Shown: in pieces, positions 19,719 through 30,000 of the stretch
How the letters are laid out: every line of letters starts with the position of its first letter
Position numbering within the stretch: the stretch's first letter is position 1
Source: Aliidiomarina taiwanensis
GTDB lineage: Bacteria > Pseudomonadota > Gammaproteobacteria > Enterobacterales > Alteromonadaceae
Direction: 5' to 3'
NCBI RefSeq assembly: GCF_003987015.1
Contig: NZ_PIPQ01000003.1
Location: forward strand, 62,001-126,000
DNA length: 64,000 bases
Translations under genes and position numbers: made by a program
Notes under the pieces: generated by a model
The model's database searches: none
What the model saw: only the letters and a program-made list of their open reading frames with translations
What the model was told of the DNA's origin: nothing

Positions 19719-21233
19719 TTATTTGCTGTCAAGCTCTGCTATTTTAACGGACCAAATAGCCGGGCCAGCTTCATGGGCATTATTCCCTAAACTGTCCACT
19801 GCTACGGTGACCGGCATGTCTTCCACTTCAAATTCATAAATGGCTTCCATACCTAGGTCTTCAAACGCCACCACTTTCGCTTTTTTAATGGCCTTCGACA
19901 CCAAGTAGGCAGCCCCACCCACGGCCATCAGATACACAGCATTATGCTTGGCAATGCTAGCGACTGTTTCTGGACCACGCTCCGCTTTTCCGATCATGCC
20001 CAAAATACCGGTTTCTTCCAGCATTTGGTCGGTAAACTTGTCCATACGGGTCGCCGTTGTTGGTCCTGCTGGGCCAACCACTTCGTCGCCCACTGGGTCC
20101 ACTGGGCCAACGTAGTAAATAAACTTGTTTTTCAAGTCCACCGGTAGTGGCTCGCCCTTATCCAACATTTCTTTCATGCGCTTGTGGGCTGCGTCTCGGC
20201 CTGTATATAGTTTTCCAGACAACAGTACGGTTTCACCCATACGCCATTCAGCAATATCTGCAGGTGTTAGCGTGTCCAGGTTCACTCGGCGCGCACTGTC
20301 GCCCACTTCCAAGGTAATGTCTGGCCAGTCTTCTAAGCGCGGTGGCTGCAAGTCGGCTGGGCCGCTTCCATCGAGTGTAAAGTGGGCGTGACGTGTCGCA
20401 GCACAGTTTGGAATTAAGGTCACAGGCTTCGAGGCAGCGTGAGTCGGCATGGAGTTAATTTTCACATCCACCACTGTGGTTAAGCCGCCAAGCCCTTGGG
20501 CACCAATTCCTAATTTATTCACACGCTCGTAAATTTCTAAACGCAAGGCTTCTTCCGGCGTTTCAGGGCCACGATCAATCAGCTCTTGAATGTTCACAGG
20601 GTCCATCAGTGACTCTTTTGCCAATACGGCCGACTTCTCAGCTGTACCACCAATACCAATTCCTAGCATACCAGGTGGACACCAGCCCGCACCGAGCTTC
20701 GGCATGGTTTCCACGACCCAGTCAGCAATGGAGTCGCTCGGGTTAAGCATGGCCATTTTGGTTTTGTTTTCAGAGCCACCCCCTTTCGCTGCAATCATCA
20801 CTTCAACTTTATTGCCAGGTACCATGTCAATGTGCACAACAGCTGGGGTGTTGTCTTTGGTGTTGACTCGAGCTCCAGCAGGGTCTGCTACAATCGAGGC
20901 TCGTAGCGGGTTGTCTGGGTTGCTATATGCGCGACGCGTGCCCTCGTTCACCATTTCTTGCACCGTTAAGTCTGTTTTGTCCCACTGCACTCCCATGCCT
21001 ACTTTTACAAAGCAGGTCACTATGCCTGTGTCTTGGCATAAAGGGCGATGCCCTTCTGCTGACATCCGCGAGTTCACCAACATTTGCGCTATGGCGTTTT
21101 TTGCTGCTTCACTCTGCTCTCGCTCATAAGCTTCTGCGAGTGCATCGACAAAGTCTAAGGGGTGGTAATAAGAAATAAATTGCAGCGCATCTTCAATGCT
21201 ATCGATAAAATCTTGTTGACGAATTACAGACAT
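19719..21233 (-). CDS. Class I fumarate hydratase, [4Fe-4S] type
   Basis: It interconverts fumarate and malate in the TCA cycle. The 504-residue protein corresponds to the two-domain FumA/FumB type. Cysteines expected to ligate the 4Fe-4S cluster are in RPLCQDTGI (about 74), GAGWCPPGM (about 185) and LIPNCAATRH (about 281). KGGGSENKTKMAML and GPTTATRMDKF are typical of the alpha and beta parts. I start at the ATG at 21233 because GAGG lies 5 bases upstream; the open frame begins 8 codons earlier without such support. It is divergent from pabB and followed immediately by rmuC. Iron-sulfur fumarases are oxygen- and superoxide-sensitive. Confidence 0.95.
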   Translation of the reverse strand: MSVIRQQDFIDSIEDALQFISYYHPLDFVDALAEAYEREQSEAAKNAIAQMLVNSRMSAEGHRPLCQDTGIVTCFVKVGMGVQWDKTDLTVQEMVNEGTRRAYSNPDNPLRASIVADPAGARVNTKDNTPAVVHIDMVPGNKVEVMIAAKGGGSENKTKMAMLNPSDSIADWVVETMPKLGAGWCPPGMLGIGIGGTAEKSAVLAKESLMDPVNIQELIDRGPETPEEALRLEIYERVNKLGIGAQGLGGLTTVVDVKINSMPTHAASKPVTLIPNCAATRHAHFTLDGSGPADLQPPRLEDWPDITLEVGDSARRVNLDTLTPADIAEWRMGETVLLSGKLYTGRDAAHKRMKEMLDKGEPLPVDLKNKFIYYVGPVDPVGDEVVGPAGPTTATRMDKFTDQMLEETGILGMIGKAERGPETVASIAKHNAVYLMAVGGAAYLVSKAIKKAKVVAFEDLGMEAIYEFEVEDMPVTVAVDSLGNNAHEAGPAIWSVKIAELDSK

Positions 21234-21360
21234 GCGAACCTCATTTAAACTGGTCAAAGGTGTGTGTTTTTATGGCCACCCAGACTCAAAAAAAGTGTCG
21301 AAATATGAGCCGTATGATACCCTTAAACAGATTTAATCGCTAGTCACAGGCTACTTACCT

Positions 21361-22731
21361 ATGCATAAAGAAAATAATAAAAACACAACTATATACCCCG
21401 TTGAATATCGCCTTTGGAGTAACACGCAGGCACTTTTTGCTCCTTTTGCCGACGAACCTTGGGCCATTTTACTCGACTCCGCCAATGCCCATCATCCCGA
21501 CAGTCGGTACGATATCATCGTACGTAAACCAGAACGGACCATCCGCCTTATCGACCAACAACTTATCTGCCAGCCCCCCTTACCCGAAACCTCAAACACT
21601 CCCCCAACAGACCTCTTCACCACCATACAAGCTGCCCTCGCACCCTATCAAGACATGCAGTCGAATATCCCATTTTGCGGTGGCGCTGTGGGCTACTTTG
21701 GTTACAATGCGGGACAAAATGCAGGTTATGAAAAAGCAGGGGTCGCGTCTGACATTGCCATGCCCGACGCTGCCGTCGGTATTTATACCCACGCCTTAGT
21801 TATTGACCATCAGGACAAACAAAGCTACATCGTTGCACCCAGCCATATGAGCCAGACCGACGCGGAAGCTTTTTGGCGCGCAGAAGCTCCAACCGTTGTG
21901 CCTTTTAAGCGCCACAGTGAGTGGCAGAGTAATCTCACCGAAGCAGAATATATTGAACGTTTTGAACGCTTCCAAGCCTATGTCGCTGCGGGCGAATGCC
22001 ACCATATCAACCTTGCTCAACGTTTTACCGCGGAATGCACCGGCAGCAGCTGGCAAGCTTACACCACCTTACGGGAAACCAATGGCACCCCTTTCTCCGG
22101 GTTTATGAACTTAGAAGAAGGAGCCGTGCTTAGCTTATCGCCCGAACGCTTTGTGCGTGTCAGTGAAACTGGCGAGCTACAAACCAAGCCCATCAAAGGC
22201 ACCCGCCCTCGTCATGCGGTACCCAGCAAAGACGCGGCGCTTGCTGCTGAGTTACTCGCCTCGGAAAAGGAGCGCAATGAAAACCTACTCGTGGTTCAGC
22301 TATTAACCGACGACATTCGCCCAGTCTGTGTACCTGAAAGTATTCAAACTCCGCAGCTGCTGGCCATAGAAAGCTTTCCTGCTGTGCATCATTTGGTTAG
22401 CACCCTTGTCGCGCAGTTAAAGCCAGGCCACGACGCCCTCGACTTAATGCGGGCCGTCATGCCCGGGGGGTCTATCACCGGCCATCCGAAGCAGCAGGCC
22501 ATCGACGTCATCGCCGAGCTCGAGCCACACCAACGCTCTGTGTATTGCGGTAGCCTAGCGTATTTTAGCTTTCACGGTGCGGCCGATAGCAATGTCACTA
22601 TTCGTACCTTGTGCCACAGCCAAGATAAGCTGCATTGTTGGGCTGGCGGTGGTATTGTGTCCCAGTCGGTAGCAAGCGAGGAGTACCAAGAAACCTTCGA
22701 CAAGGTTGCTCGCATACTGCCCTATTTATAA
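21361..22731 (+). CDS. pabB: Aminodeoxychorismate synthase component I
   Basis: With glutamine-derived ammonia it converts chorismate to 4-amino-4-deoxychorismate for folate synthesis. The 456-residue protein has the chorismate-binding core: LSLSPERFVRV, then QTKPIKGTRPRH, where the Lys in PIKGT distinguishes PabB from TrpE (PIAGT, as in trpE at 55261). These are followed by LVVQLLTDDIRPVC, AVMPGGSITGHPKQQA and the C-terminal CWAGGGIVSQS. The amidotransferase partner is not adjacent; TrpG (56862) or a separate PabA may serve. nudL follows after 24 bases, as in E. coli. Confidence 0.94.
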   Translation: MHKENNKNTTIYPVEYRLWSNTQALFAPFADEPWAILLDSANAHHPDSRYDIIVRKPERTIRLIDQQLICQPPLPETSNTPPTDLFTTIQAALAPYQDMQSNIPFCGGAVGYFGYNAGQNAGYEKAGVASDIAMPDAAVGIYTHALVIDHQDKQSYIVAPSHMSQTDAEAFWRAEAPTVVPFKRHSEWQSNLTEAEYIERFERFQAYVAAGECHHINLAQRFTAECTGSSWQAYTTLRETNGTPFSGFMNLEEGAVLSLSPERFVRVSETGELQTKPIKGTRPRHAVPSKDAALAAELLASEKERNENLLVVQLLTDDIRPVCVPESIQTPQLLAIESFPAVHHLVSTLVAQLKPGHDALDLMRAVMPGGSITGHPKQQAIDVIAELEPHQRSVYCGSLAYFSFHGAADSNVTIRTLCHSQDKLHCWAGGGIVSQSVASEEYQETFDKVARILPYL

Positions 22732-22755
22732 TCTAGAAGGAGTATTAAGCCGTTT

Positions 22756-23352
22756 GTGTCGTGCCAATTAAATGAATTTGTAACTCAGTTTAGTTTGCAT
22801 CCGCCTGCAGCTCAGGCATGGCCTGATTTCGCTTGGCATAAATCCGCGGTTTTAATTCCTGTCCGTCAGGGGCGTAGCGAGTTAGAAGTTATTCTCACTC
22901 GCCGCACCCCGCACTTACGCCACCATGCAAGCCAAATTTGTTTTCCCGGTGGACGAATGGACGCAAGTGACCCTTGCTTGCAGTACACTGCTTTACGTGA
23001 AACCCAAGAAGAAATTGGTTTAGCACCGCAGCAAGTTGATATTATTGGGCAATTACCCGAGCAACCCGTTCTTTCTCGTTTTATGATTCAGCCATACCTG
23101 GGTGTGGTAACAAGCGAGTCCCCTTTCTATTTAGCCACAGATGAAGTAGCAGAGGTATTAACTGTACCGCTCCGCGTGCTCTTGGATCAGCGCAACCATT
23201 TACAGGTAAAGCGCAATGACCCGCTGTATCCGACGGTGCACTTTATTCCTTGGCAGGGGCAACTTATTTGGGGCGCAACAGCTGCTATCATTCGAACCCT
23301 CGCTGACCAAATGAACCCGCAAGGCAAGCATCTATACACTCCGGTCTTTTAA
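22756..23352 (+). CDS. nudL: Nudix hydrolase, CoA pyrophosphatase type
   Basis: Probably cleaves CoA or acyl-CoA to phosphopantetheine and 3',5'-ADP. The 198-residue protein has the family segment LTRRTPHLRHHASQICFPGGRMD followed by the Nudix core ALRETQEEIGL, whose Glu residues bind metal. The arrangement matches E. coli NudL (YeaB), which also follows pabB. Translation appears to start at the GTG at 22756, the only plausible start in frame. AAGGAG (22737-22742) is about 13 bases upstream, which is rather far, so expression may be modest. Confidence 0.88.
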   Translation: MSCQLNEFVTQFSLHPPAAQAWPDFAWHKSAVLIPVRQGRSELEVILTRRTPHLRHHASQICFPGGRMDASDPCLQYTALRETQEEIGLAPQQVDIIGQLPEQPVLSRFMIQPYLGVVTSESPFYLATDEVAEVLTVPLRVLLDQRNHLQVKRNDPLYPTVHFIPWQGQLIWGATAAIIRTLADQMNPQGKHLYTPVF

Positions 23353-23397
23353 CGATAAGCTCAACAAGCTGAGCTAGACATCTTCTTGGAGCGAATA

Positions 23398-24102
23398 ATG
23401 CCCGCATCGACAAATAACAACGAAAGCCCTATCGACTTCGCCACGGTATTAGCCGCCAGCGTGCATGACATGAAAAATGGCCTCTTTCTCTTATTGCAGT
23501 CTATCGAACAGGTAGCCGCCGAGGTAGAAAGTGCTCAACCTCGCAGCCGCCTGGCCGATATTCACTATGAAACCCAACGGTTAAATACGGGCTTAATGCA
23601 ATTGCTCAGTTTGTACCGTCAAAGTCACGACCACTTGCCTTTGAATATGCAAGAAGTGTTTCTTGACGACATTGCCGACGAACTTGTGGCTAATAACCAG
23701 TTTTATGCGCGCCACCATCATGTGGAGCTTCGGGTGGACTTAGTAAATGAAGGCAGCTGGTATTTCGATCAACATTTAGTTTTAGTCTTGCTGAACGACG
23801 TGGTTATCAATGCGCTGCGCTACGCCAAACAGCAGGTGCAAGTAAAGCTAGGAGTCGACACGGTACTCAACCGTTTTTATGTTGAAGTGCACGACGACGG
23901 TGAAGGGTACCCACAAAGCATGATAGACAGCATGGGGATTGAGCCAGGCAATATGGTATTAAGTGCCGGCCGCACTGGGCTTGGCTTATACTTTTCTCAC
24001 TTAATCGCCCAAGCGCACCAGCAAAACAACAAACAAGGCTCTATCTGGCTCAGTAACGATAGCCCTCTAGGTGGCAGCAAGTTTACATTGCAACTACCGT
24101 AA
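23398..24102 (+). CDS. Soluble sensor histidine kinase without input domain
   Basis: A 234-residue kinase with no membrane helix and no recognisable sensing domain. The phosphoacceptor is probably His23 in AASVHDMKNGLFLLL. The ATPase domain has the N box LNDVVINALRYA, G1 HDDGEGYP and G2 AGRTGLGLYFS, so it looks catalytically complete. The ATG at 23398 has GGAG 6 bases upstream and is preferred over an in-frame TTG 4 codons earlier. No cognate response regulator is adjacent; a lone receiver lies 7 kb away (31393) and a STAS protein at 25251. It is followed by a membrane coiled-coil protein. Confidence 0.85.
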   Translation: MPASTNNNESPIDFATVLAASVHDMKNGLFLLLQSIEQVAAEVESAQPRSRLADIHYETQRLNTGLMQLLSLYRQSHDHLPLNMQEVFLDDIADELVANNQFYARHHHVELRVDLVNEGSWYFDQHLVLVLLNDVVINALRYAKQQVQVKLGVDTVLNRFYVEVHDDGEGYPQSMIDSMGIEPGNMVLSAGRTGLGLYFSHLIAQAHQQNNKQGSIWLSNDSPLGGSKFTLQLP

Positions 24103-24157
24103 TAAATGGAAGTCAGGTACAGTGATATGCATAACAATAAGGACGTAAAACCATAAT

Positions 24158-24916
24158 ATGCTCCTAGCCATTATTATTCTTATTTTCGCTTTAGCTCTTC
24201 TAGCTGTCGGTGTAAATGCTATTCAGCAGCATAAGCAACGCGTTGAGCTAGAAAGGCGGCAAAAAATACACCGTTACCGCAATATACTTGAGGAAACGGA
24301 AGACTTAATGACCATCGCCAGCGACTTTCCCGTGGGTAAAGCATTGATGCATGTGCTCCGTTGTCGGGCCCGAGACTCGTTAAAGCTGCTCATTGACGTA
24401 CAGCCTAATGTGGCCGAATTGAAAGCCCGGCTGGAAGAGTATGAAGAGGCCATTGCGGGCTACAATCCCAACGACAAAAGCCTATTAGTTGAAAACTTCT
24501 CCATACCGGCTCATGACAAACAAATCGTCGTCATGTTACAAGGCCTGAAGAAGTTGCGCAAAATGCTACGCTCTGAACACGGCCGCAATCGAGTCGACAG
24601 CAATATCTTCCATGAAGAAGACAGACGTATTGAAAAAGCCCTTATACGCATTAGCGCCGAAAGCCTTATCCGACGTGGTGAAGCTGCTTTCAGTACAGGC
24701 ATGATAGGCTCTGCACGACAGTATTTAGAAAAAGCCAAGCGAACCTTAGACGAAGTCACTTTCAGTGACGACTACATCACAAAAAAGCTGGCTTATATTG
24801 ACCAAAAGTTGAAGGAAATAATGGAAACCCTGCGGGTAGCCAATGCCAAAGATGCAGCCAAGCGGGACGAAAAGTCTGATATAGACGAATTATTTCAGCC
24901 AAAGAAAAAGTGGTAG
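24158..24916 (+). CDS. Unknown membrane-anchored coiled-coil protein
   Basis: A 252-residue protein with one N-terminal membrane helix (MLLAIIILIFALALLAVGVN) and a highly charged, largely helical cytoplasmic part. Segments such as SAESLIRRGEAAFSTGMIGSARQYLEKAKRTLDEV look like a helical-repeat (TPR-like) packing. No enzyme motif is visible. It lies between the soluble histidine kinase and yciH, 5 bases before the latter, so all three could be one transcription unit. I cannot assign a function. Confidence 0.8.
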   Translation: MLLAIIILIFALALLAVGVNAIQQHKQRVELERRQKIHRYRNILEETEDLMTIASDFPVGKALMHVLRCRARDSLKLLIDVQPNVAELKARLEEYEEAIAGYNPNDKSLLVENFSIPAHDKQIVVMLQGLKKLRKMLRSEHGRNRVDSNIFHEEDRRIEKALIRISAESLIRRGEAAFSTGMIGSARQYLEKAKRTLDEVTFSDDYITKKLAYIDQKLKEIMETLRVANAKDAAKRDEKSDIDELFQPKKKW

Positions 24917-24921
24917 CGGAC

Positions 24922-25254
24922 ATGAGTTTAAAAGACCAATTAAGCCAGCTTGTGTACAGTACAGAGCAAGGCAAAATAACTCCCGAAGAAGCACCCGAGC
25001 AGGTTCCTCAAGGCGACGGTATTGTCCGCATTCGCCGTGAAACCAAAGGCCGTAAAGGCCGCGGTGTTACTGTAATTGAAGGCTTAGGAGTAACCCAGGC
25101 CGAGCTAAAAGACATAGCAAAACAATTAAAGAAGCGCTGTGGCGTAGGCGGTAGCACAAAAGAATATGCAATTGAAATTCAAGGAGACCAGCGGGAAGCC
25201 TGTGCCGAATGGTTACGGTCGAAAGGCTATACAGTGAGGTTTTCTGGCGGTTAG
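24922..25254 (+). CDS. yciH: SUI1/eIF1-like translation factor YciH
   Basis: A 110-residue protein of the SUI1 family, which in E. coli has been linked to start-codon fidelity. The conserved core is GRKGRGVTVIEGLGV, followed by LKKRCGVGGSTKEYAIEIQG and a GYTVRFSGG ending, essentially as in E. coli YciH. I prefer the ATG at 24922 (MSLKDQL); a GTG 4 codons upstream is in frame and overlaps the previous gene. The stop codon overlaps that of the convergent STAS gene (TTAG at 25251-25254). Confidence 0.93.
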   Translation: MSLKDQLSQLVYSTEQGKITPEEAPEQVPQGDGIVRIRRETKGRKGRGVTVIEGLGVTQAELKDIAKQLKKRCGVGGSTKEYAIEIQGDQREACAEWLRSKGYTVRFSGG

Positions 25255-25556
25255 TTTACAGTGAATACCTTGTCGAACTGAGCATTCAACAGCACCTGCC
25301 GCACTTCGTCACGGCAATTTATTAAGGCTATTTCAATCGAGGTGCGGGCAAAGGTTTTCCTTAGGTTAAGCAGCATGCCCAAACCTGAGCTGTCGATATG
25401 CTCCACCCCTTTGAAGTCAATAACAATTTTCTCCACCGTCGGGGCTATCCCCGTATATGCTTCACGAAATGCGCCCACCAAATGAAAGTCGAAAACACCC
25501 TTCACCATAATGGTGAGCTGGTTATCTTCTGTCGAATAGCGAATAGGTAAGGTCAT
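25251..25556 (-). CDS. STAS-domain protein (anti-sigma factor antagonist type)
   Basis: A 101-residue single STAS domain. The segment VIDFKGVEHIDSSGLGMLLNLRK holds the Ser pair where antagonists of the SpoIIAA/RsbV family are phosphorylated. No anti-sigma kinase, phosphatase or sigma factor gene is adjacent, so the partner is unknown. It could act in a Hnr/RsbU-type switch or in envelope lipid transport like MlaB; the Asp-Ser-Ser-Gly motif favours the former. It is transcribed alone, convergent with yciH. Confidence 0.88.
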   Translation of the reverse strand: MTLPIRYSTEDNQLTIMVKGVFDFHLVGAFREAYTGIAPTVEKIVIDFKGVEHIDSSGLGMLLNLRKTFARTSIEIALINCRDEVRQVLLNAQFDKVFTVN

Positions 25557-25730
25557 AAAGTTGTGGTTATATCTATTAGTTACTACTTATTTAAGAATAC
25601 ACTGTTATGAACTATACTGCCACTACAATTACTTATATAAAGGTACAGTTTAGTTTGTCTTTGCTTCACTTTCATGGGAAAGTGCCTCTCTCTAAGGCCT
25701 TCGTAGCAACAAGAGAGAGGCAACAAATGT
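25557..25730. other. Intergenic region with an 11-bp perfect inverted repeat
   Basis: TGCCTCTCTCT (25683-25693) and AGAGAGAGGCA (25712-25722) are perfect inverted arms around 18 bases, just downstream of the amidohydrolase gene that ends at 25731. They may form its terminator, but only a short T-run (ACTTTCCC on the minus strand) follows. The part near 25557-25640 must hold the STAS promoter; I could not assign its hexamers. Confidence 0.5.
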
Positions 25731-27017
25731 TTACAGGTCTGGACGTTGCTTGTATTTCTCGTAGAGCTGTAACTGCCTATTACTTAAGTCTAGGGCCCGT
25801 CCCTCAATAAACATATAGCCAATATTCTGCGTTAGCTGGTTCAATACATCGCCTGCCGAAACAATCACGGTGGCATGTTTACCCACCTCGAGAGAACCCA
25901 GCGTATCTTCAACACCCATTAAGCGAGCTGGGGTTAAAGTAATAGCGCGCAAGGCGTCTTGGTATGGCAGCCCGAAGGCAACTGCATGGCCTGCCGCAAA
26001 TGCAAGGTTTCGGCTATCCCAATACCCAGGGTAAGCAATAGCAAACTCTACCCCTGCAGCCGCCAACACAGCCGGTGCCGTGAAAGCCGTATCGTAAGCC
26101 TCATCAACCCGGCTTGGAAGCCCGTAAGCATGGCCGTACACAACCGGAATACTCTCAGCTGCTAAGGTTTCTGCAAGCATCCAGCTGTCACGCGCGCCCA
26201 CAAAGGTGAGGTCAAAACCATAAGCGCGGTTGAACTCTATTGCTTGCTCTAGTTGGCGTCGGTCATTTGCGTGCACATAAAGCTTCATTTCGCCTTGAAA
26301 TAAAGCCCGCATGGCTTCCCAACGTTGATCAACCTGCTGCTGCGTGCCAGCCAAACGGCCTTCGTGGTACGCATGAGCTGTTTCGAAAACTTCAACCAGC
26401 TGCTCGTAGGCTTTTGCATTCGCTTTGCGTTGCTCTGCAGGTGAGCGGCGTTCCCACCAAGCACTGTTCAAACCAACCCGAGGCCAACTAATGTGCAACG
26501 CCACAGGGCCCGCTTCCAGCGCATCGGCCCAATGCCAACCATCGAGCTGCATCAAGCTCGAGCGGCCATTCACTAAGCGGCCTTGCGGTACAACTTGGGC
26601 ATGGGTAATTCCCATATACCGCAGCGTCGGAATAATGTCTGAGTCGGCATTAAATGCATGGTGTGCTAACACCTCGGGGGTGACATTCCCTACTTCCCGT
26701 AAGTCGTTGGTGGGCCGCGCTTGTTCAAGTTCAATCATACCCAGGGTGGTGTCTAAAGCCACCAGGCCTGGGTACACGTGCTGACCTGAAACATTCAGCA
26801 CTTGGGTGCCAGCTGGAACATCTAAGTTCTTACCCATGGCAGCAATACGGCCGTCTATCATCAGCAGGTCCGTATTGGCCAAGGTCCCTTGACTCACCGT
26901 GTGCAGGGTTCCCCCTTGCAATAGTATGGGCTGGGTCTGCTTTTCACCCGGCACTAAGTTGTGCGCTTGCAAAGGCAGCGCAACAAGTAATAAAAATACG
27001 CCTAAAATACGTTTCAT
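25731..27017 (-). CDS. Exported amidohydrolase-like protein lacking the metal-binding HxH
   Basis: A 428-residue protein with a signal peptide (MKRILGVFLLLVALPLQAHN), so periplasmic. The fold is that of the imidazolonepropionase/dihydroorotase group: an N-terminal beta segment ending GQHVYPGLVALDTTLG and a C-terminal GVEDTLGSLEVGKHATVIVSAGDVL. In active enzymes the first of these reads PGxxDxHxH; here both His are absent, so the binuclear metal site looks broken. Other candidate ligands (LYVHAND) are isolated. It may be a pseudoenzyme partner of the upstream 1028-residue protein, whose stop overlaps its start (TAATG). Confidence 0.85.
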   Translation of the reverse strand: MKRILGVFLLLVALPLQAHNLVPGEKQTQPILLQGGTLHTVSQGTLANTDLLMIDGRIAAMGKNLDVPAGTQVLNVSGQHVYPGLVALDTTLGMIELEQARPTNDLREVGNVTPEVLAHHAFNADSDIIPTLRYMGITHAQVVPQGRLVNGRSSLMQLDGWHWADALEAGPVALHISWPRVGLNSAWWERRSPAEQRKANAKAYEQLVEVFETAHAYHEGRLAGTQQQVDQRWEAMRALFQGEMKLYVHANDRRQLEQAIEFNRAYGFDLTFVGARDSWMLAETLAAESIPVVYGHAYGLPSRVDEAYDTAFTAPAVLAAAGVEFAIAYPGYWDSRNLAFAAGHAVAFGLPYQDALRAITLTPARLMGVEDTLGSLEVGKHATVIVSAGDVLNQLTQNIGYMFIEGRALDLSNRQLQLYEKYKQRPDL

Positions 27018-30000
27018 TAATGCGCTCCTTCCATTTCAACAAACTCCGTCCAACGCCACACATCGTGGTTGTCTTCACACTGCCACGTTGGCTGCTCTGC
27101 ACGATACCCATTACGGTTGCCACGTTTGGCTTCACTGCCTTGGCTTAGCACCTTTTCAATAAGCAGTTGGCGTTCGTTAGCCACTTCGGCTCGGCGTGCA
27201 AGGTCGGCTTGTCGGTCAAAGTATTTCCGCCCTTCTATCCAGGTTTGCTGAACTTGCGCATAGGCAGAAAGCGGTGGCGCATTCCACAAAACAAAGTCTG
27301 CATGCTTACCAACCGTAATACTTCCAACATGCTCTTCAACTTCCATTTGCATGGCTGGGTACAGGGTGATCATTTTCAAAGCTTCGTACTCGCTCATGCC
27401 GCAGTAGCGAACAGACTTAGCTGCTTCCGTATTTAATCGGCGTTGTAAGTCATTACTATCCGAGTTAATGCTGGTCAGCACGCCTTTCTCCATGAGTTGG
27501 CAAGCATTTTGTGGCACTGCGTCATAGGCTTCAAATTTGAAAGCCCACCAGTCAGCAAAGGTAGACGCATTTGCACCATGTGCACGCATCTCGTCGGCTA
27601 CTTTGTAACCTTCTAGAATGTGCGTAAAGGTATGAATGCGGAAGCCTAACTCTTCCACCACGTCCATCAAGGCCAGCACTTCCGACGCCACATAGCTATG
27701 TACGTGGGTATGACGTTTGCCTTGGAGTATTTCAAGCAAGGTTTGCATGCGGTAGTCTGTGCGCGGTGGAGCAGTGCGTCGACGCTCCGTTCGGCTCAGC
27801 GCTGCATAGGCTTCTTGGGCTTGACCGTACTCTCGAGCAGACTGGAAGTAGTCACGAATAAGCGCAGCAACACCCATACGGGTTTGTGGGTAACGAATTG
27901 TGTTCATATCGCCCCAGTTGCTTTGTTTTACGTTTTCACCCAAGGCCATTTTTATGGTCCAAGGCACTTCTTTGAATTTCAAGCCTTCCGCGTCTTGTCC
28001 CCAGCGTAGCTTAATAGCTTGGCCTTGGCCCCCAATGGGGTTCGCTGAGCCATGCAGCAAATGCGCAACCGTGGTACCGCCTGCCAACGAGCGATAAATG
28101 TGAATATCGTCTGGGTTAACCACGTCACCAATGCGAACTTCGGCCGTCACAGGCTCTGTGCCTTCATTCACCCCTTGCGAAATAGCAATGTGTGAGTGCT
28201 CATCAATAAAGCCCGGTGTAATATGCATGCCGGCAGCGTCTATCACCTGGTAGCCCCGCGGGGTTGACAAGTTTTTGCCTATTCGGTGAATCAAACCATG
28301 ACGCACAATAATATCTGTGTCCGTTAATATTCCCTGGTCATCGGCCGTCCAAATGGTTGCACGACGAATATGCAAGTTGGCTTGTTCTGGCTGTTGTCTC
28401 ATTCCAAACCCAAGGTTTGGCCAGGTCAACTCGCTCACATATTCGGGACTGCCTGCAGTAGCCTTGCTTGGCGCGTCGGCAGCTGGCGGCTCTGGACGGG
28501 TCGCGGTGAAGGTTATTAATTCACTGGCAGCGTTCTGAGCGCGCCCTGCAAAGCCAGTTAACGACTCAGGCTGTAAACGAAACCTATGCACGCCTGCAAT
28601 GCCTATCGAAGACAAGTCGGCATGGAAGTACAACACACTGTCTTCTGTGCGTACGCCCTGAAGCCGAATACGGGTGTCACCTTGACTTAAACTGCCGCTC
28701 ATTCGCCCTTCATTTTCAATGGTTAAGGTCAGCTCTTGGCCCGCAAATGTCAGCGAGTAGTCGCCGGCAAAAGAAGCTGGGTGCATTTCCTGCAACCGAG
28801 ACTCTTGCCCTTGCAGCCAGACCGACACAATCTCACCATCAGCAAATAAGTCCCCGCGGCTGACCACAAAGTCGGCACGGTAACCGGTCTGCAAACGCCC
28901 GGCTTGATCCGCCACACCTGCTATTTCAGCAGGAACTGTGGTTAAGGCTGCAAGCGCGCGCGTGGGCGACAAACCATGCTCCACGGCTTTCCGCACATTG
29001 GCCCAAAAGTCCGACTTCTTCTCTAAACCATGGCTAGTAAAAGCGAATCGAACGCCGGCATTAGCAAGTGCAGCCGGGTTTCCAGGTGCTCGTTCCCAAT
29101 GGCGTAAATCAGCCAGTGGCACATCAAGTTCTGCAAATTGCCCCTGCATGTCAGGCGCTGCAGGAAAGTTAAGAGGTAAAATCAGGTCGACGCCGGAAGC
29201 CTTTACTTCATTTAAGCGGGTATATTCAAAACCCGAACCAACCACAGTTAAAGGAACGGAGAATTCAGAAAATACACGCGCCGCACGCAGCAAGTTATGC
29301 TCATCCGACGCTTCAAATACAAACCCCTCCGTTTGTACACGCGCCAATGCGTCTAAGGCGGCATTGAATTCAACCGGCCCTTGCATGCTTTGCTTGCCTT
29401 GCGCTTCTTTATACCAAGCAGCGTCCGACAAGGTTTGGCGAATTAACGCGATACTTCCCATCAGCGAGCTTGGGTATTGCTGCTTAGAGCTGCCCTTATC
29501 AAAGGAAGCGAAGTGGCGTGCATAAGCTTGGTAAATCACATCGTTCGGTCGTTTGTCTGCCAGCGACACTGTGGTGGCGCGACCACGAAAAATACCGTCA
29601 AGGCGAGCTGTTTGCACTGCTGTGAAGCCCAAGTCTATATAACCTTTGGCATCACGGTTTTGCACTTTCACAGTGTCAAACCAATTACGCTCTGCGTGAA
29701 TGGCCGCATTACTTCCATTCCCACCTTCACGCGCATTACTATACTGCGGGCGCTGGCCACGGCTACGTGGAGCTGGCGTGCCAGCCTGCTCTACAGCATA
29801 GTTGCTATAGGGGTCAATGAACCCAGGGTAAATCGTATAACCTGTGGCGTCGATCACCCGCGCCCCTTCAGGCGCTCTATTGTTGCTATTAATGGCTTGT
29901 ATTATGCCGTCTTTCACGACCAGTGTGGCATGCTCTAACGACTTCCCCGGCTCTGTCACAACCGTTGCGTTGGTCAGTGCCACAAAACTCGGGTTCTTTT

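Noticed and set aside
21234-21257. An earlier start for the class I fumarase
   Set aside because: The ATG at 21233 has GAGG 5 bases upstream and gives the usual N-terminus; the earlier start has neither.
28938-29525. A 195-codon plus-strand frame inside the 1028-residue amidohydrolase gene
   Set aside because: It is antisense to a well-supported exported protein and shows no recognisable domain.
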